Below, piece by piece: positions 35,490 to 48,829 of a DNA stretch of 64,000 bases. Positions within the stretch are counted from its first letter, which is position 1. Each line of letters opens with the position of its first letter. The notes beneath the pieces are model-generated. The model had not been told where the DNA came from. It was given only the letters and a program-made list of their open reading frames with translations, and did not search any database. Source of the DNA: Ptiloglossa arizonensis (lineage: Eukaryota; Arthropoda; Insecta; Hymenoptera; Colletidae). The stretch covers positions 38,602-102,601 of the forward strand of contig NW_027479538.1 in the NCBI RefSeq assembly GCF_051014685.1, in the 5' to 3' direction. Both the position numbers and the translations under genes were made by a program.

Positions 35490-36450
35490 CTTGAAAAACT
35501 CCAAATTTTCGCAGTTCTGATACTCGAAACGAATAACCAAAACGGCCTAGGGGAAAACTACTCATACCTTTGTAATGGGGCTAGTTTCTACTTTCAGATG
35601 CAACAGAAACTTTGCGGATTGGTCAATCCGTTCGCGAGATATGGCAGTTTTGAGGTAAGAAACGCTTGAGAAACTCCAAATTTTCGCAGTTCTGATGCTC
35701 GAAACGAACAACTAGAACGGCCTAGGGGAAAACTACTCATACCGTTGTAATGGGGCTGGTTTCTACTTTCAGATGCAACAGAAACTTTGCGGATTGGTCA
35801 ATCCGTTCGCGAGATATGGCAGTTTTGAGGTAAGAAACGCTTGAGAAACTCCAAATTTTCGCAGTTCTGATGCTCGAAACGAATAACTAGAACGGCCTAG
35901 GGGAAAACTACTCATACCGTTGTAATGGGGCTAGTTTCTACTTTCAGATGCAACAGAAACTTTGCGGATTGGTCAATCCGTTCGCGAGATATGGCAGTTT
36001 TGAGGTAAGAAACGCTTGAGAAACTCCAAATTTTCGCAGTTCTGATGCTCGAAACGAATAACTAGAACGGCCTAGGGGAAAACTACTCATACAGTTGTAA
36101 TGGGTCGAGTTTCTACTTTCAGATGCAACAGAAACTTTGCGGATTGGTCAATCCGTTCGCGAGATATGGCAGTTTTGAGGTAAGAAACGCTTGAGAAACT
36201 CCAAATTTTCGCAGTTCTGATGCTCGAAACGAATAACTAGAACGGCCTAGGGGAAAACTACTCATACCGTTGTAATGGGGCTGGTTTCTACTTTCAGATG
36301 CAACAGAAACTTTGCGGATTGGTCAATCCGTTCGCGAGATATGGCAGTTTTGAGGTAAGAAACGCTTGAAAAACTCCAAATTTTCGCAGTTCTGATGCTC
36401 GAAACGAATAACCAAAACGGCCTAGGGGAAAACTACTCATACCGTTGTAA
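35490..36450 (+). repeat. Source-like segment of a 21-monomer-spaced copy
   Basis: Markers TTCTGATACTCG (35,516), CATACCTTTG (35,563), GAACAACTAG (35,707), GGGGCTGGTT (35,752), CATACAGTTG with GGGTCGAG (about 36,090) and a second GGCTGG (36,279) recur in order at 39,165-40,125, 3,675 bp (21 x 175) downstream. The copy breaks where 36,456 has GTAATGG and the downstream site has GTATTGG. Confidence 0.8.
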
Positions 36451-39170
36451 TGGGGCTAGTTTCTACTTTCAGATGCAACAGAAACTTTGCGGATTGGTCA
36501 ATCCGTTCGCGAGATATGGCAGTTTTGAGGTAAGAAACGCTTGAGAAACTCCAAATTTTCGCAGTTCTGATGCTCGAAACGAATAACTAGAACGGCCTAG
36601 GGGAAAACTACTCATACCGTTGTAATGGGGCTAGTTTCTACTTTCAGATGCAACAGAAACTTTGCGGATTGGTCAATCCGTTCGCGAGATATGGCAGTTT
36701 TGAGGTAAGAAACGCTTGAGAAACTCCAAATTTTCGCAGTTCTGATGCTCGAAACGAATAACTAGAACGGCCTAGGGGAAAACTACTCATACAGTTGTAA
36801 TGGGTCGAGTTTCTACTTTCAGATGCAACAGAAACTTTGCGGATTGGTCAATCCGTTCGCGAGATATGGCAGTTTTGAGGTAAGAAACGCTTGAGAAACT
36901 CCAAATTTTCGCAGTTCTGATGCTCGAAACGAATAACTAGAACGGCCTAGGGGAAAACTACTCATACCGTTGTAATGGGGCGAGTTTCTACTTTCAGATG
37001 CAACAGAAACTTTGCGGATTGGTCAATCCGTTCGCGAGATATGGCAGTTTTGAGGTAAGAAACGCTTGAGAAACTCCAAATTTTCGCAGTTCTGATGCTC
37101 GAAACGAACAACTAGAACGGCCTAGGGGAAAACTACTCATACCGTTGTAATGGGGCTAGTTTCTACTTTCAGATGCAACAGAAACTTTGCGGATTGGTCA
37201 ATCCGTTCGCGAGATATGGCAGTTTCGAGGTAAGAAACGGTTGAAAAACTCCAAATTTTCGCAGTTCTGATGCTCGAAACGAATAACCAAAACGGCCTAG
37301 GGGAAAACTACTCATACCGTTGTAATGGGGCTAGTTTCTACTTTCAGATGCAACAGAAACTTTGCGGATTGGTCAATCCGTTCGCGAGATATGGCAGTTT
37401 TGAGGTAAGAAACGCTTGAGAAACTCCAAATTTTCGCAGTTCTGATGCTCGAAACGAATAACTAGAACGGCCTAGGGGAAAACTACTCATACCGTTGTAA
37501 TGGGGCTAGTTTCTACTTTCAGATGCAACAGAAACTTTGCGGATTGGTCAATCCGTTCGCGAGATATGGCAGTTTTGAGGTAAGAAACGCTTGAGAAACT
37601 CCAAATTTTCGCAGTTCTGATGCTCGAAACGAATAACTAGAACGGCCTAGGGGAAAACTACTCATACCGTTGTAATGGGTCGAGTTTCTACTTTCAGATG
37701 CAACAGAAACTTTGCGGATTGGTCAATCCGTTCGCGAGATATGGCAGTTTTGAGGTAAGAAACGCTTGAGAAACTCCAAATTTTCGCAGTTCTGATGCTC
37801 GAAACGAATAACTAGAACGGCCTAGGGGAAAACTACTCATACCGTTGTAATGGGGCGAGTTTCTACTTTCAGATGCAACAGAAACTTTGCGGATTGGTCA
37901 ATCCGTTCGCGAGATATGGCAGTTTTGAGGTAAGAAACGCTTGAGAAACTCCTAATTTTCGCAGTTCTGATGCTCGAAACGAATAACTAGAACGGCCTAG
38001 GGGAAAACTACTCATACCGTTGTAATGGGTCGAGTTTCTACTTTCAGATGCAACAGAAACTTTGCGGATTGGTCAATCCGTTCGCGAGATATGGCAGTTT
38101 TGAGGTAAGAAACGCTTGAAAAACTCCAAATTTTCGCAGTTCTGATGCTCGAAACGAATAACTAGAACGGCCTAGGGGAAAACTACTCATACCGTTGTAA
38201 TGGGGCTAGTTTCTACTTTCAGATGCAACAGAAACTTTGCGGATTGGTCAATCCGTTCGCGAGATATGGCAGTTTTGAGGTAAGAAACGCTTGAGAAACT
38301 CCAAATTTTCGCAGTTCTGATGCTCGAAACGAATAACTAGAACGGCCTAGGGGAAAACTACTCATACCGTTGTAATGGGTCGAGTTTCTACTTTCAGATG
38401 CAACAGAAACTTTGCGGATTGGTCAATCCGTTCGCGAGATATGGCATTTTTGAGGTAAGAAACGCTTGAAAAACTCCAAATTTTCGCAGTTCTGATGCTC
38501 GAAACGAATAACCAAAACGGCCTAGGGGAAAACTACTCATATCGTTGTAATGGGGCTAGTTTCTACTTTCAGATGCAACAGAAACTTTGCGGATTGGTCA
38601 ATCCGTTCGCGAGATATGGCAGTTTTGAGGTAAGAAACGCTTGAAAAACTCCAAATTTTCGCAGTTCTGATGCTCGAAACGAATAACCAAAACGGCCTAG
38701 GGGAAAACTACTCATACCGTTGTATTGGGGCTAGTTTCTACTTTCAGATGCTACAGAAACTTTGCGGATTGGTCAATCCGTTCGCGAGATATGGCAGTTT
38801 TGAGGTAAGAAACGCTTGAAAAACTCCAAATTTTCGCAGTTCTGATGCTCGAAACGAATAACCAAAACGGCCTAGGGGAAAACTACTCATACCGTTGTAT
38901 TGGGGCTAGTTTCTACTTTCAGATGCAACAGAAACTTTGCGGATTGGTCAATCCGTTCGCGAGATATGGCAGTTTTGAGGTAAGAAACGCTTGAGAAACT
39001 CCAAATTTTCGCAGTTCTGATGCTCGAAACGAATAACTAGAACGGCCTAGGGGAAAACTACTCATACCGTTGTAATGGGGCTAGCTTCTACTTTCAGATG
39101 CAACAGAAACTTTGCGGATTGGTCAATCCGTTCGCGAGATATGGCAGTTTTGAGGTAAGAAACGCTTGAA
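35668..39170 (+). repeat. 4,550-bp-spaced duplication, copy 1 (about 20 monomers matched)
   Basis: The matched markers are GAACAACTAG (35,707), GGCTGG (35,756 and 36,281), CATACAGTTG, AGTTTCGAGGTAAGAAACGG (37,221), ACTCCTAATT, GGCATTTTTGAGG (38,446), CATATCG, and GTATTGG with GATGCTACAG. Each has a partner exactly 4,550 bp (26 x 175) downstream. The match ends near 39,170. GGGGCTAGCTTC at 39,077 is private to this copy. Confidence 0.85.
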
Positions 39171-40125
39171 AAACTCCAAATTTTCGCAGTTCTGATACTC
39201 GAAACGAATAACCAAAACGGCCTAGGGGAAAACTACTCATACCTTTGTAATGGGGCTAGTTTCTACTTTCAGATGCAACAGAAACTTTGCGGATTGGTCA
39301 ATCCGTTCGCGAGATATGGCAGTTTTGAGGTAAGAAACGCTTGAGAAACTCCAAATTTTCGCAGTTCTGATGCTCGAAACGAACAACTAGAACGGCCTAG
39401 GGGAAAACTACTCATACCGTTGTAATGGGGCTGGTTTCTACTTTCAGATGCAACAGAAACTTTGCGGATTGGTCAATCCGTTCGCGAGATATGGCAGTTT
39501 TGAGGTAAGAAACGCTTGAGAAACTCCAAATTTTCGCAGTTCTGATGCTCGAAACGAATAACTAGAACGGCCTAGGGGAAAACTACTCATACCGTTGTAA
39601 TGGGGCTAGTTTCTACTTTCAGATGCAACAGAAACTTTGCGGATTGGTCAATCCGTTCGCGAGATATGGCAGTTTTGAGGTAAGAAACGCTTGAGAAACT
39701 CCAAATTTTCGCAGTTCTGATGCTCGAAACGAATAACTAGAACGGCCTAGGGGAAAACTACTCATACAGTTGTAATGGGTCGAGTTTCTACTTTCAGATG
39801 CAACAGAAACTTTGCGGATTGGTCAATCCGTTCGCGAGATATGGCAGTTTTGAGGTAAGAAACGCTTGAGAAACTCCAAATTTTCGCAGTTCTGATGCTC
39901 GAAACGAATAACTAGAACGGCCTAGGGGAAAACTACTCATACCGTTGTAATGGGGCTGGTTTCTACTTTCAGATGCAACAGAAACTTTGCGGATTGGTCA
40001 ATCCGTTCGCGAGATATGGCAGTTTTGAGGTAAGAAACGCTTGAAAAACTCCAAATTTTCGCAGTTCTGATGCTCGAAACGAATAACCAAAACGGCCTAG
40101 GGGAAAACTACTCATACCGTTGTAT
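39165..40125 (+). repeat. 21-monomer-spaced copy of 35,490-36,450
   Basis: GATACTCG at 39,194 and CATACCTTTG at 39,238 lie exactly 3,675 bp after their partners, followed by GAACAACTAG and GGCTGG. This copy lies at the end of the first 4,550-bp unit, so the same series occurs a third time just downstream, from about 40,218. Confidence 0.8.
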
Positions 40126-40217
40126 TGGGGCTAGTTTCTACTTTCAGATGCTACAGAAACTTTGCGGATTGGTCAATCCGTTCGCGAGATATGGCAGTTT
40201 TGAGGTAAGAAACGCTT

Positions 40218-43200
40218 GAGAAACTCCAAATTTTCGCAGTTCTGATGCTCGAAACGAACAACTAGAACGGCCTAGGGGAAAACTACTCATACCGTTGTAA
40301 TGGGGCTGGTTTCTACTTTCAGATGCAACAGAAACTTTGCGGATTGGTCAATCCGTTCGCGAGATATGGCAGTTTTGAGGTAAGAAACGCTTGAGAAACT
40401 CCAAATTTTCGCAGTTCTGATGCTCGAAACGAATAACTAGAACGGCCTAGGGGAAAACTACTCATACCGTTGTAATGGGGCTAGTTTCTACTTTCAGATG
40501 CAACAGAAACTTTGCGGATTGGTCAATCCGTTCGCGAGATATGGCAGTTTTGAGGTAAGAAACGCTTGAGAAACTCCAAATTTTCGCAGTTCTGATGCTC
40601 GAAACGAATAACTAGAACGGCCTAGGGGAAAACTACTCATACAGTTGTAATGGGTCGAGTTTCTACTTTCAGATGCAACAGAAACTTTGCGGATTGGTCA
40701 ATCCGTTCGCGAGATATGGCAGTTTTGAGGTAAGAAACGCTTGAGAAACTCCAAATTTTCGCAGTTCTGATGCTCGAAACGAATAACTAGAACGGCCTAG
40801 GGGAAAACTACTCATACCGTTGTAATGGGGCTGGTTTCTACTTTCAGATGCAACAGAAACTTTGCGGATTGGTCAATCCGTTCGCGAGATATGGCAGTTT
40901 TGAGGTAAGAAACGCTTGAAAAACTCCAAATTTTCGCAGTTCTGATGCTCGAAACGAATAACCAAAACGGCCTAGCGGAAAACTACTCATACCGTTGTAA
41001 TGGGGCTAGTTTCTACTTTCAGATGCAACAGAAACTTTGCGGATTGGTCAATCCGTTCGCGAGATATGGCAGTTTTGAGGTAAGAAACGCTTGAGAAACT
41101 CCAAATTTTCGCAGTTCTGATGCTCGAAACGAATAACTAGAACGGCCTAGGGGAAAACTACTCATACCGTTGTAATGGGGCTAGTTTCTACTTTCAGATG
41201 CAACAGAAACTTTGCGGATTGGTCAATCCGTTCGCGAGATATGGCAGTTTTGAGGTAAGAAACGCTTGAGAAACTCCAAATTTTCGCAGTTCTGATGCTC
41301 GAAACGAATAACTAGAACGGCCTAGGGGAAAACTACTCATACAGTTGTAATGGGTCGAGTTTCTACTTTCAGATGCAACAGAAACTTTGCGGATTGGTCA
41401 ATCCGTTCGCGAGATATGGCAGTTTTGAGGTAAGAAACGCTTGAGAAACTCCAAATTTTCGCAGTTCTGATGCTCGAAACGAATAACTAGAACGGCCTAG
41501 GGGAAAACTACTCATACCGTTGTAATGGGGCGAGTTTCTACTTTCAGATGCAACAGAAACTTTGCGGATTGGTCAATCCGTTCGCGAGATATGGCAGTTT
41601 TGAGGTAAGAAACGCTTGAGAAACTCCAAATTTTCGCAGTTCTGATGCTCGAAACGAACAACTAGAACGGCCTAGGGGAAAACTACTCATACCGTTGTAA
41701 TGGGGCTAGTTTCTACTTTCAGATGCAACAGAAACTTTGCGGATTGGTCAATCCGTTCGCGAGATATGGCAGTTTCGAGGTAAGAAACGGTTGAAAAACT
41801 CCAAATTTTCGCAGTTCTGATGCTCGAAACGAATAACCAAAACGGCCTAGGGGAAAACTACTCATACCGTTGTAATGGGGCTAGTTTCTACTTTCAGATG
41901 CAACAGAAACTTTGCGGATTGGTCAATCCGTTCGCGAGATATGGCAGTTTTGAGGTAAGAAACGCTTGAGAAACTCCAAATTTTCGCAGTTCTGATGCTC
42001 GAAACGAATAACTAGAACGGCCTAGGGGAAAACTACTCATACCGTTGTAATGGGGCTAGTTTCTACTTTCAGATGCAACAGAAACTTTGCGGATTGGTCA
42101 ATCCGTTCGCGAGATATGGCAGTTTTGAGGTAAGAAACGCTTGAGAAACTCCAAATTTTCGCAGTTCTGATGCTCGAAACGAATAACTAGAACGGCCTAG
42201 GGGAAAACTACTCATACCGTTGTAATGGGTCGAGTTTCTACTTTCAGATGCAACAGAAACTTTGCGGATTGGTCAATCCGTTCGCGAGATATGGCAGTTT
42301 TGAGGTAAGAAACGCTTGAGAAACTCCAAATTTTCGCAGTTCTGATGCTCGAAACGAATAACTAGAACGGCCTAGGGGAAAACTACTCATACCGTTGTAA
42401 TGGGGCGAGTTTCTACTTTCAGATGCAACAGAAACTTTGCGGATTGGTCAATCCGTTCGCGAGATATGGCAGTTTTGAGGTAAGAAACGCTTGAGAAACT
42501 CCTAATTTTCGCAGTTCTGATGCTCGAAACGAATAACTAGAACGGCCTAGGGGAAAACTACTCATACCGTTGTAATGGGTCGAGTTTCTACTTTCAGATG
42601 CAACAGAAACTTTGCGGATTGGTCAATCCGTTCGCGAGATATGGCAGTTTTGAGGTAAGAAACGCTTGAAAAACTTCAAATTTTCGCAGTTCTGATGCTC
42701 GAAACGAATAACTAGAACGGCCTAGGGGAAAACTACTCATACCGTTGTAATGGGGCTAGTTTCTACTTTCAGATGCAACAGAAACTTTGCGGATTGGTCA
42801 ATCCGTTCGCGAGATATGGCAGTTTTGAGGTAAGAAACGCTTGAGAAACTCCAAATTTTCGCAGTTCTGATGCTCGAAACGAATAACTAGAACGGCCTAG
42901 GGGAAAACTACTCATACCGTTGTAATGGGTCGAGTTTCTACTTTCAGATGCAACAGAAACTTTGCGGATTGGTCAATCCGTTCGCGAGATATGGCATTTT
43001 TGAGGTAAGAAACGCTTGAAAAACTCCAAATTTTCGCAGTTCTGATGCTCGAAACGAATAACCAAAACGGCCTAGGGGAAAACTACTCATATCGTTGTAA
43101 TGGGGCTAGTTTCTACTTTCAGATGCAACAGAAACTTTGCGGATTGGTCAATCCGTTCGCGAGATATGGCAGTTTTGAGGTAAGAAACGCTTGAAAAACT

Positions 43201-43720
43201 CCAAATTTTCGCAGTTCTGATGCTCGAAACGAATAACCAAAACGGCCTAGGGGAAAACTACTCATACCGTTGTATTGGGGCTAGTTTCTACTTTCAGATG
43301 CTACAGAAACTTTGCGGATTGGTCAATCCGTTCGCGAGATATGGCAGTTTTGAGGTAAGAAACGCTTGAAAAACTCCAAATTTTCGCAGTTCTGATGCTC
43401 GAAACGAATAACCAAAACGGCCTAGGGGAAAACTACTCATACCGTTGTATTGGGGCTAGTTTCTACTTTCAGATGCAACAGAAACTTTGCGGATTGGTCA
43501 ATCCGTTCGCGAGATATGGCAGTTTTGAGGTAAGAAACGCTTGAGAAACTCCAAATTTTCGCAGTTCTGATGCTCGAAACGAATAACTAGAACGGCCTAG
43601 GGGAAAACTACTCATACCGTTGTAATGGGGCTAGTTTCTACTTTCAGATGCAACAGAAACTTTGCGGATTGGTCAATCCGTTCGCGAGATATGGCAGTTT
43701 TGAGGTAAGAAACGCTTGAG
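40218..43720 (+). repeat. 4,550-bp-spaced duplication, copy 2 (about 20 monomers matched)
   Basis: This copy carries the same ordered markers as 35,668-39,170: GGCTGG at 40,306 and 40,831, AGTTTCGAGG at 41,771 and GGCATTTTTGAGG at 42,996. Private changes include CCTAGCGGAA (about 40,974) and AAACTTCAAA (about 42,672). The spacing equals the distance from the start of copy 1 to the start of copy 2, as expected for a tandem duplication of a 26-monomer segment. Confidence 0.85.
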
Positions 43721-46700
43721 AAACTCCAAATTTTCGCAGTTCTGATGCTCGAAACGAATAACTAGAACGGCCTAGGGGAAAACTACTCATACCGTTGTAA
43801 TGGGTCGAGTTTCTACTTTCAGATGCAACAGAAACTTTGCGGATTGGTCAATCCGTTCGCGAGATATGGCAGTTTTGAGGTAAGAAACGCTTGAGAAACT
43901 CCAAATTTTCGCAGTTCTGATGCTCGAAACGAATAACTAGAACGGCCTAGGGGAAAACTACTCATACCGTTGTAATGGGGCGAGTTTCTACTTTCAGATG
44001 CAACAGAAACTTTGCGGATTGGTCAATCCGTTCGCGAGATATGGCAGTTTTGAGGTAAGAAACGCTTGAGAAACTCCAAATTTTCGCAGTTCTGATGCTC
44101 GAAACGAATAACTAGAACGGCCTAGGGGAAAACTACTCATACCGTTGTAATGGGTCGAGTTTCTACTTTCAGATGCAACAGAAACTTTGCGGATTGGTCA
44201 ATCCGTTCGCGAGATATGGCAGTTTTGAGGTAAGAAACGCTTGAAAAACTCCAAATTTTCGCAGTTCTGATGCTCGAAACGAATAACTAGAACGGCCTAG
44301 GGGAAAACTACTCATACCGTTGTAATGGGGCTAGTTTCTACTTTCAGATGCAACAGAAACTTTGCGGATTGGTCAATCCGTTCGCGAGATATGGCAGTTT
44401 TGAGGTAAGAAACGCTTGAAAAACTCCAAATTTTCGCAGTTCTGATGCTCGAAACGAATAACCAAAACGGCCTAGGGGAAAACTACTCATACCGTTGTAA
44501 TGGGGCTAGTTTCTACTTTCAGATGCAACAGAAACTTTGCGGATTGGTCAATCCGTTCGCGAGATATGGCAGTTTTGAGGTAAGAAACGCTTGAGAAACT
44601 CCAAATTTTCGCAGTTCTGATGCTCGAAACGAATAACTAGAACGGCCTAGGGGAAAACTACTCATACCGTTGTAATGGGGCTAGTTTCTACTTTCAGATG
44701 CAACAGAAACTTTGCGGATTGGTCAATCCGTTCGCGAGATATGGCAGTTTTGAGGTAAGAAACGCTTGAAAAACTCCAAATTTTCGCAGTTCTGATGCTC
44801 GAAACGAATAACCAAAACGGCCTAGGGGAAAACTACTCATACCGTTGTAATGGGGCTAGTTTCTACTTTCAGATGCAACAGAAACTTTGCGGATTGGTCA
44901 ATCCGTTCGCGAGATATGGCAGTTTTGAGGTAAGAAACGCTTGAAAAACTCCAAATTTTCGCAGTTCTGATGCTCGAAACGAATAACTAGAACGGCCTAG
45001 GGGAAAACTACTCATACCGTTGTAATGGGGCTAGTTTCTACTTTCAGATGCAACAGAAACTTTGCGGATTGGTCAATCCGTTCGCGAGATATGGCAGTTT
45101 TGAGGTAAGAAACGCTTGAAAAACTCCAAATTTTCGCAGTTCTGATGCTCGAAACGAATAACCAAAACGGCCTAGGGGAAAACTACTCATACCGTTGTAT
45201 TGGGGCTAGTTTCTACTTTCAGATGCAACAGAAACTTTGCGGATTGGTCAATCCGTTCGCGAGATATGGCAGTTTTGAGGTAAGAAACGCTTGAAAAACT
45301 CCAAATTTTCGCAGTTCTGATGCTCGAAACGAATAACCAAAACGGCCTAGGGGAAAACTACTCATACCGTTGTATTGGGGCTAGTTTCTACTTTCAGATG
45401 CAACAGAAACTTTGCGGATTGGTCAATCCGTTCGCGAGATATGGCAGTTTTGAGGTAAGAAACGCTTGAAAAACTCCAAATTTTCGCAGTTCTGATGCTC
45501 GAAACGAATAACCAAAACGGCCTAGGGGAAAACTACTCATACCGTTGTAATGGGGCTAGTTTCTACTTTCAGATGCAACAGAAACTTTGCGGATTGGTCA
45601 ATCCGTTCGCGAGATATGGCAGTTTTGAGGTAAGAAACGCTTGAGAAACTCCAAATTTTCGCAGTTCTGATGCTCGAAACGAATAACTAGAACGGCCTAG
45701 GGGAAAACTACTCATACAGTTGTAATGGGTCGAGTTTCTACTTTCAGATGCAACAGAAACTTTGCGGATTGGTCAATCCGTTCGCGAGATATGGCAGTTT
45801 TGAGGTAAGAAACGCTTGAGAAACTCCAAATTTTCGCAGTTCTGATGCTCGAAACGAATAACTAGAACGGCCTAGGGGAAAACTACTCATACCGTTGTAA
45901 TGGGGCGAGTTTCTACTTTCAGATGCAACAGAAACTTTGCGGATTGGTCAATCCGTTCGCGAGATATGGCAGTTTTGAGGTAAGAAACGCTTGAGAAACT
46001 CCAAATTTTCGCAGTTCTGATGCTCGAAACGAACAACTAGAACGGCCTAGGGGAAAACTACTCATACCGTTGTAATGGGGCTAGTTTCTACTTTCAGATG
46101 CAACAGAAACTTTGCGGATTGGTCAATCCGTTCGCGAGATATGGCAGTTTTGAGGTAAGAAACGCTTGAAAAACTCCAAATTTTCGCAGTTCTGATGCTC
46201 GAAACGAATAACCAAAACGGCCTAGGGGAAAACTACTCATACCGTTGTATTGGGGCTAGTTTCTACTTTCAGATGCTACAGAAACTTTGTGGATTGGTCA
46301 ATCCGTTCGCGAGATATGGCAGTTTTGAGGTAAGAAACGCTTGAAAAACTCCAAATTTTCGCAGTTCTGATGCTCGAAACGAATAACCAAAACGGCCTAG
46401 GGGAAAACTACTCATACCGTTGTATTGGGGCTAGTTTCTACTTTCAGATGCAACAGAAACTTTGCGGATTGGTCAATCCGTTCGCGAGATATGGCAGTTT
46501 TGAGGTAAGAAACGCTTGAAAAACTCCAAATTTTCGCAGTTCTGATGCTCGAAACGAATAACCAAAACGGCCTAGGGGAAAACTACTCATACCGTTGTAT
46601 TGGGGCTAGTTTCTACTTTCAGATGCAACAGAAACTTTGCGGATTGGTCAATCCGTTCGCGAGATATGGCAGTTTTGAGGTAAGAAACGCTTGAAAAACT

Positions 46701-48829
46701 CCAAATTTTCGCAGTTCTGATGCTCGAAACGAATAACCAAAACGGCCTAGGGGAAAACTACTCATACCGTTGTAATGGGGCTAGTTTCTACTTTCAGATG
46801 CAACAGAAACTTTGCGGATTGGTCAATCCGTTCGCGAGATATGGCAGTTTTGAGGTAAGAAACGCTTGAGAAACTCCAAATTTTCGCAGTTCTGATGCTC
46901 GAAACGAATAACTAGAACGGCCTAGGGGAAAACTACTCATACCGTTGTAATGGGGCGAGTTTCTACTTTCAGATGCAACAGAAACTTTGCGGATTGGTCA
47001 ATCCGTTCGCGAGATATGGCAGTTTTGAGGTAAGAAACGCTTGAGAAACTCCAAATTTTCGCAGTTCTGATCCTCGAAACGAATAACTAGAACGGCCTAG
47101 GGGAAAACTACTCATACCGTTGTAATGGGGCGAGTTTCTACTTCCAGATGCAACAGAAACTTTGCGGATTGGTCAATCCGTTCGCGAGATATGGCAGTTT
47201 TGAGGTAAGAAACGCTTGAGAAACTCAAAATTTTCGCAGTTCTGATGCTCGAAACGAATAACTAGAACGGCCTAGGGGAAAACTACTCATACCGTTGTAA
47301 TGGGGCGAGTTTCTACTTTCAGATGCAACAGAAACTTTGCGGATTGGTCAATCCGTTCGCGAGATATGGCAGTTTTGAGGTAAGAAACGCTTGAGAAACT
47401 CCAAATTTTCGCAGTTCTGATGCTCGAATCGAATAACTAGAACGGCCTAGGGGAAAACTACTCATACCGCTGTAATGGGGCGAGTTTCTACTTTCAGATG
47501 CAACAGAAACTTTGCGGATTGGTCAATCCGTTCGCGAGATATGGCAGTTTTGAGGTAAGAAACACTTGAGAAACTCCAAATTTTCGCAGTTCTGATCCTC
47601 GAAACGAATAACTAGAACGGCCTAGGGGAAAACTACTCATACCGTTGTAATGGGGCGAGTTTCTACTTCCAGATGCAACAGAAACTTTGCGGATTGGTCA
47701 ATCCGTTCGCGAGATATGGCAGTTTTGAGGTAAGAAACGCTTGAGAAACTCCAAATTTTCGCAGTTCTGATGCTCGAAACGAATAACTTGAACGGCCTAG
47801 GGGAAAACTACTCATACCGTTGTAATGGGTCGAGTTTCTACTTTCAGATGCAACAGAAACTTTGCGGATTGGTCAATCCGTTCGCGAGATATGGCAGTTT
47901 TGAGGTAAGAAACGCTTGAGAAACTCCAAATTTTCGCAGTTCTGATGCTCGAAACGAATAACCAAAACGGCCTAGGGGAAAACTACTCATACCGTTGTAT
48001 TGGGGCTAGTTTCTACTTTCAGATGCTACAGAAACTTTGCGGATTGGTCAATCCGTTCGCGAGATATGGCAGTTTTGAGGTAAGAAACGCTTGAAAAACT
48101 CCAAATTTTCGCAGTTCTGATGCTCGAAACGAATAACCAAAACGGCCTAGGGGAAAACTACTCATACCGTTGTATTGGGGCTAGTTTCTACTTTCAGATG
48201 CAACAGAAACTTTGCGGATTGGTCAATCCGTTCGCGAGATATGGCAGTTTTGAGGTAAGAAACGCTTGAGAAACTCCAAATTTTCGCAGTTCTGATGCTC
48301 GAAACGAATAACTAGAACGGCCTAGGGGAAAACTACTCATACCGTTGTAATGGGGCTAGTTTCTACTTTCAGATGCAACAGAAACTTTGCGGATTGGTCA
48401 ATCCGTTCGCGAGATATGGCAGTTTTGAGGTAAGAAACGCTTGAGAAACTCCAAATTTTCGCAGTTCTGATGCTCGAAACGAATAACTAGAACGGCCTAG
48501 GGGAAAACTACTCATACCGTTGTAATGGGTCGAGTTTCTACTTTCAGATGCAACAGAAACTTTGCGGATTGGTCAATCCGTTCGCGAGATATGGCAGTTT
48601 TGAGGTAAGAAACGCTTGAGAAACTCCAAATTTTCGCAGTTCTGATGCTCGAAACGAATAACTAGAACGGCCTAGGGGAAAACTACTCATACCGTTGTAA
48701 TGGGGCGAGTTTCTACTTTCAGATGCAACAGAAACTTTGCGGATTGGTCAATCCGTTCGCGAGATATGGCAGTTTTGAGGTAAGAAACGCTTGGGAAACT
48801 CCAAATTTTCGCAGTTCTGATGCTCGAAA
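43721..48829 (+). repeat. Satellite linking region, mixed GGGTCGAG, CGAG, CTAG and GTATTGG monomers
   Basis: These are regular 175-bp monomers in perfect phase. The first part repeats the GGGTCGAG-CGAG-GGGTCGAG-CTAG series seen near 42.2 kb (nine monomers earlier). Between 47.0 and 47.8 kb the linked variants GATCCTCG and CTTCCAG first appear, with AAACTCAAAA (47,221), CTCGAATCG, CCGCTGTAATGG (private, about 47,468), AACACTTGAG (47,561) and AACTTGAACGG. This subset recurs 5,950 bp (34 monomers) later at about 53.17-53.75 kb. Confidence 0.75.
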
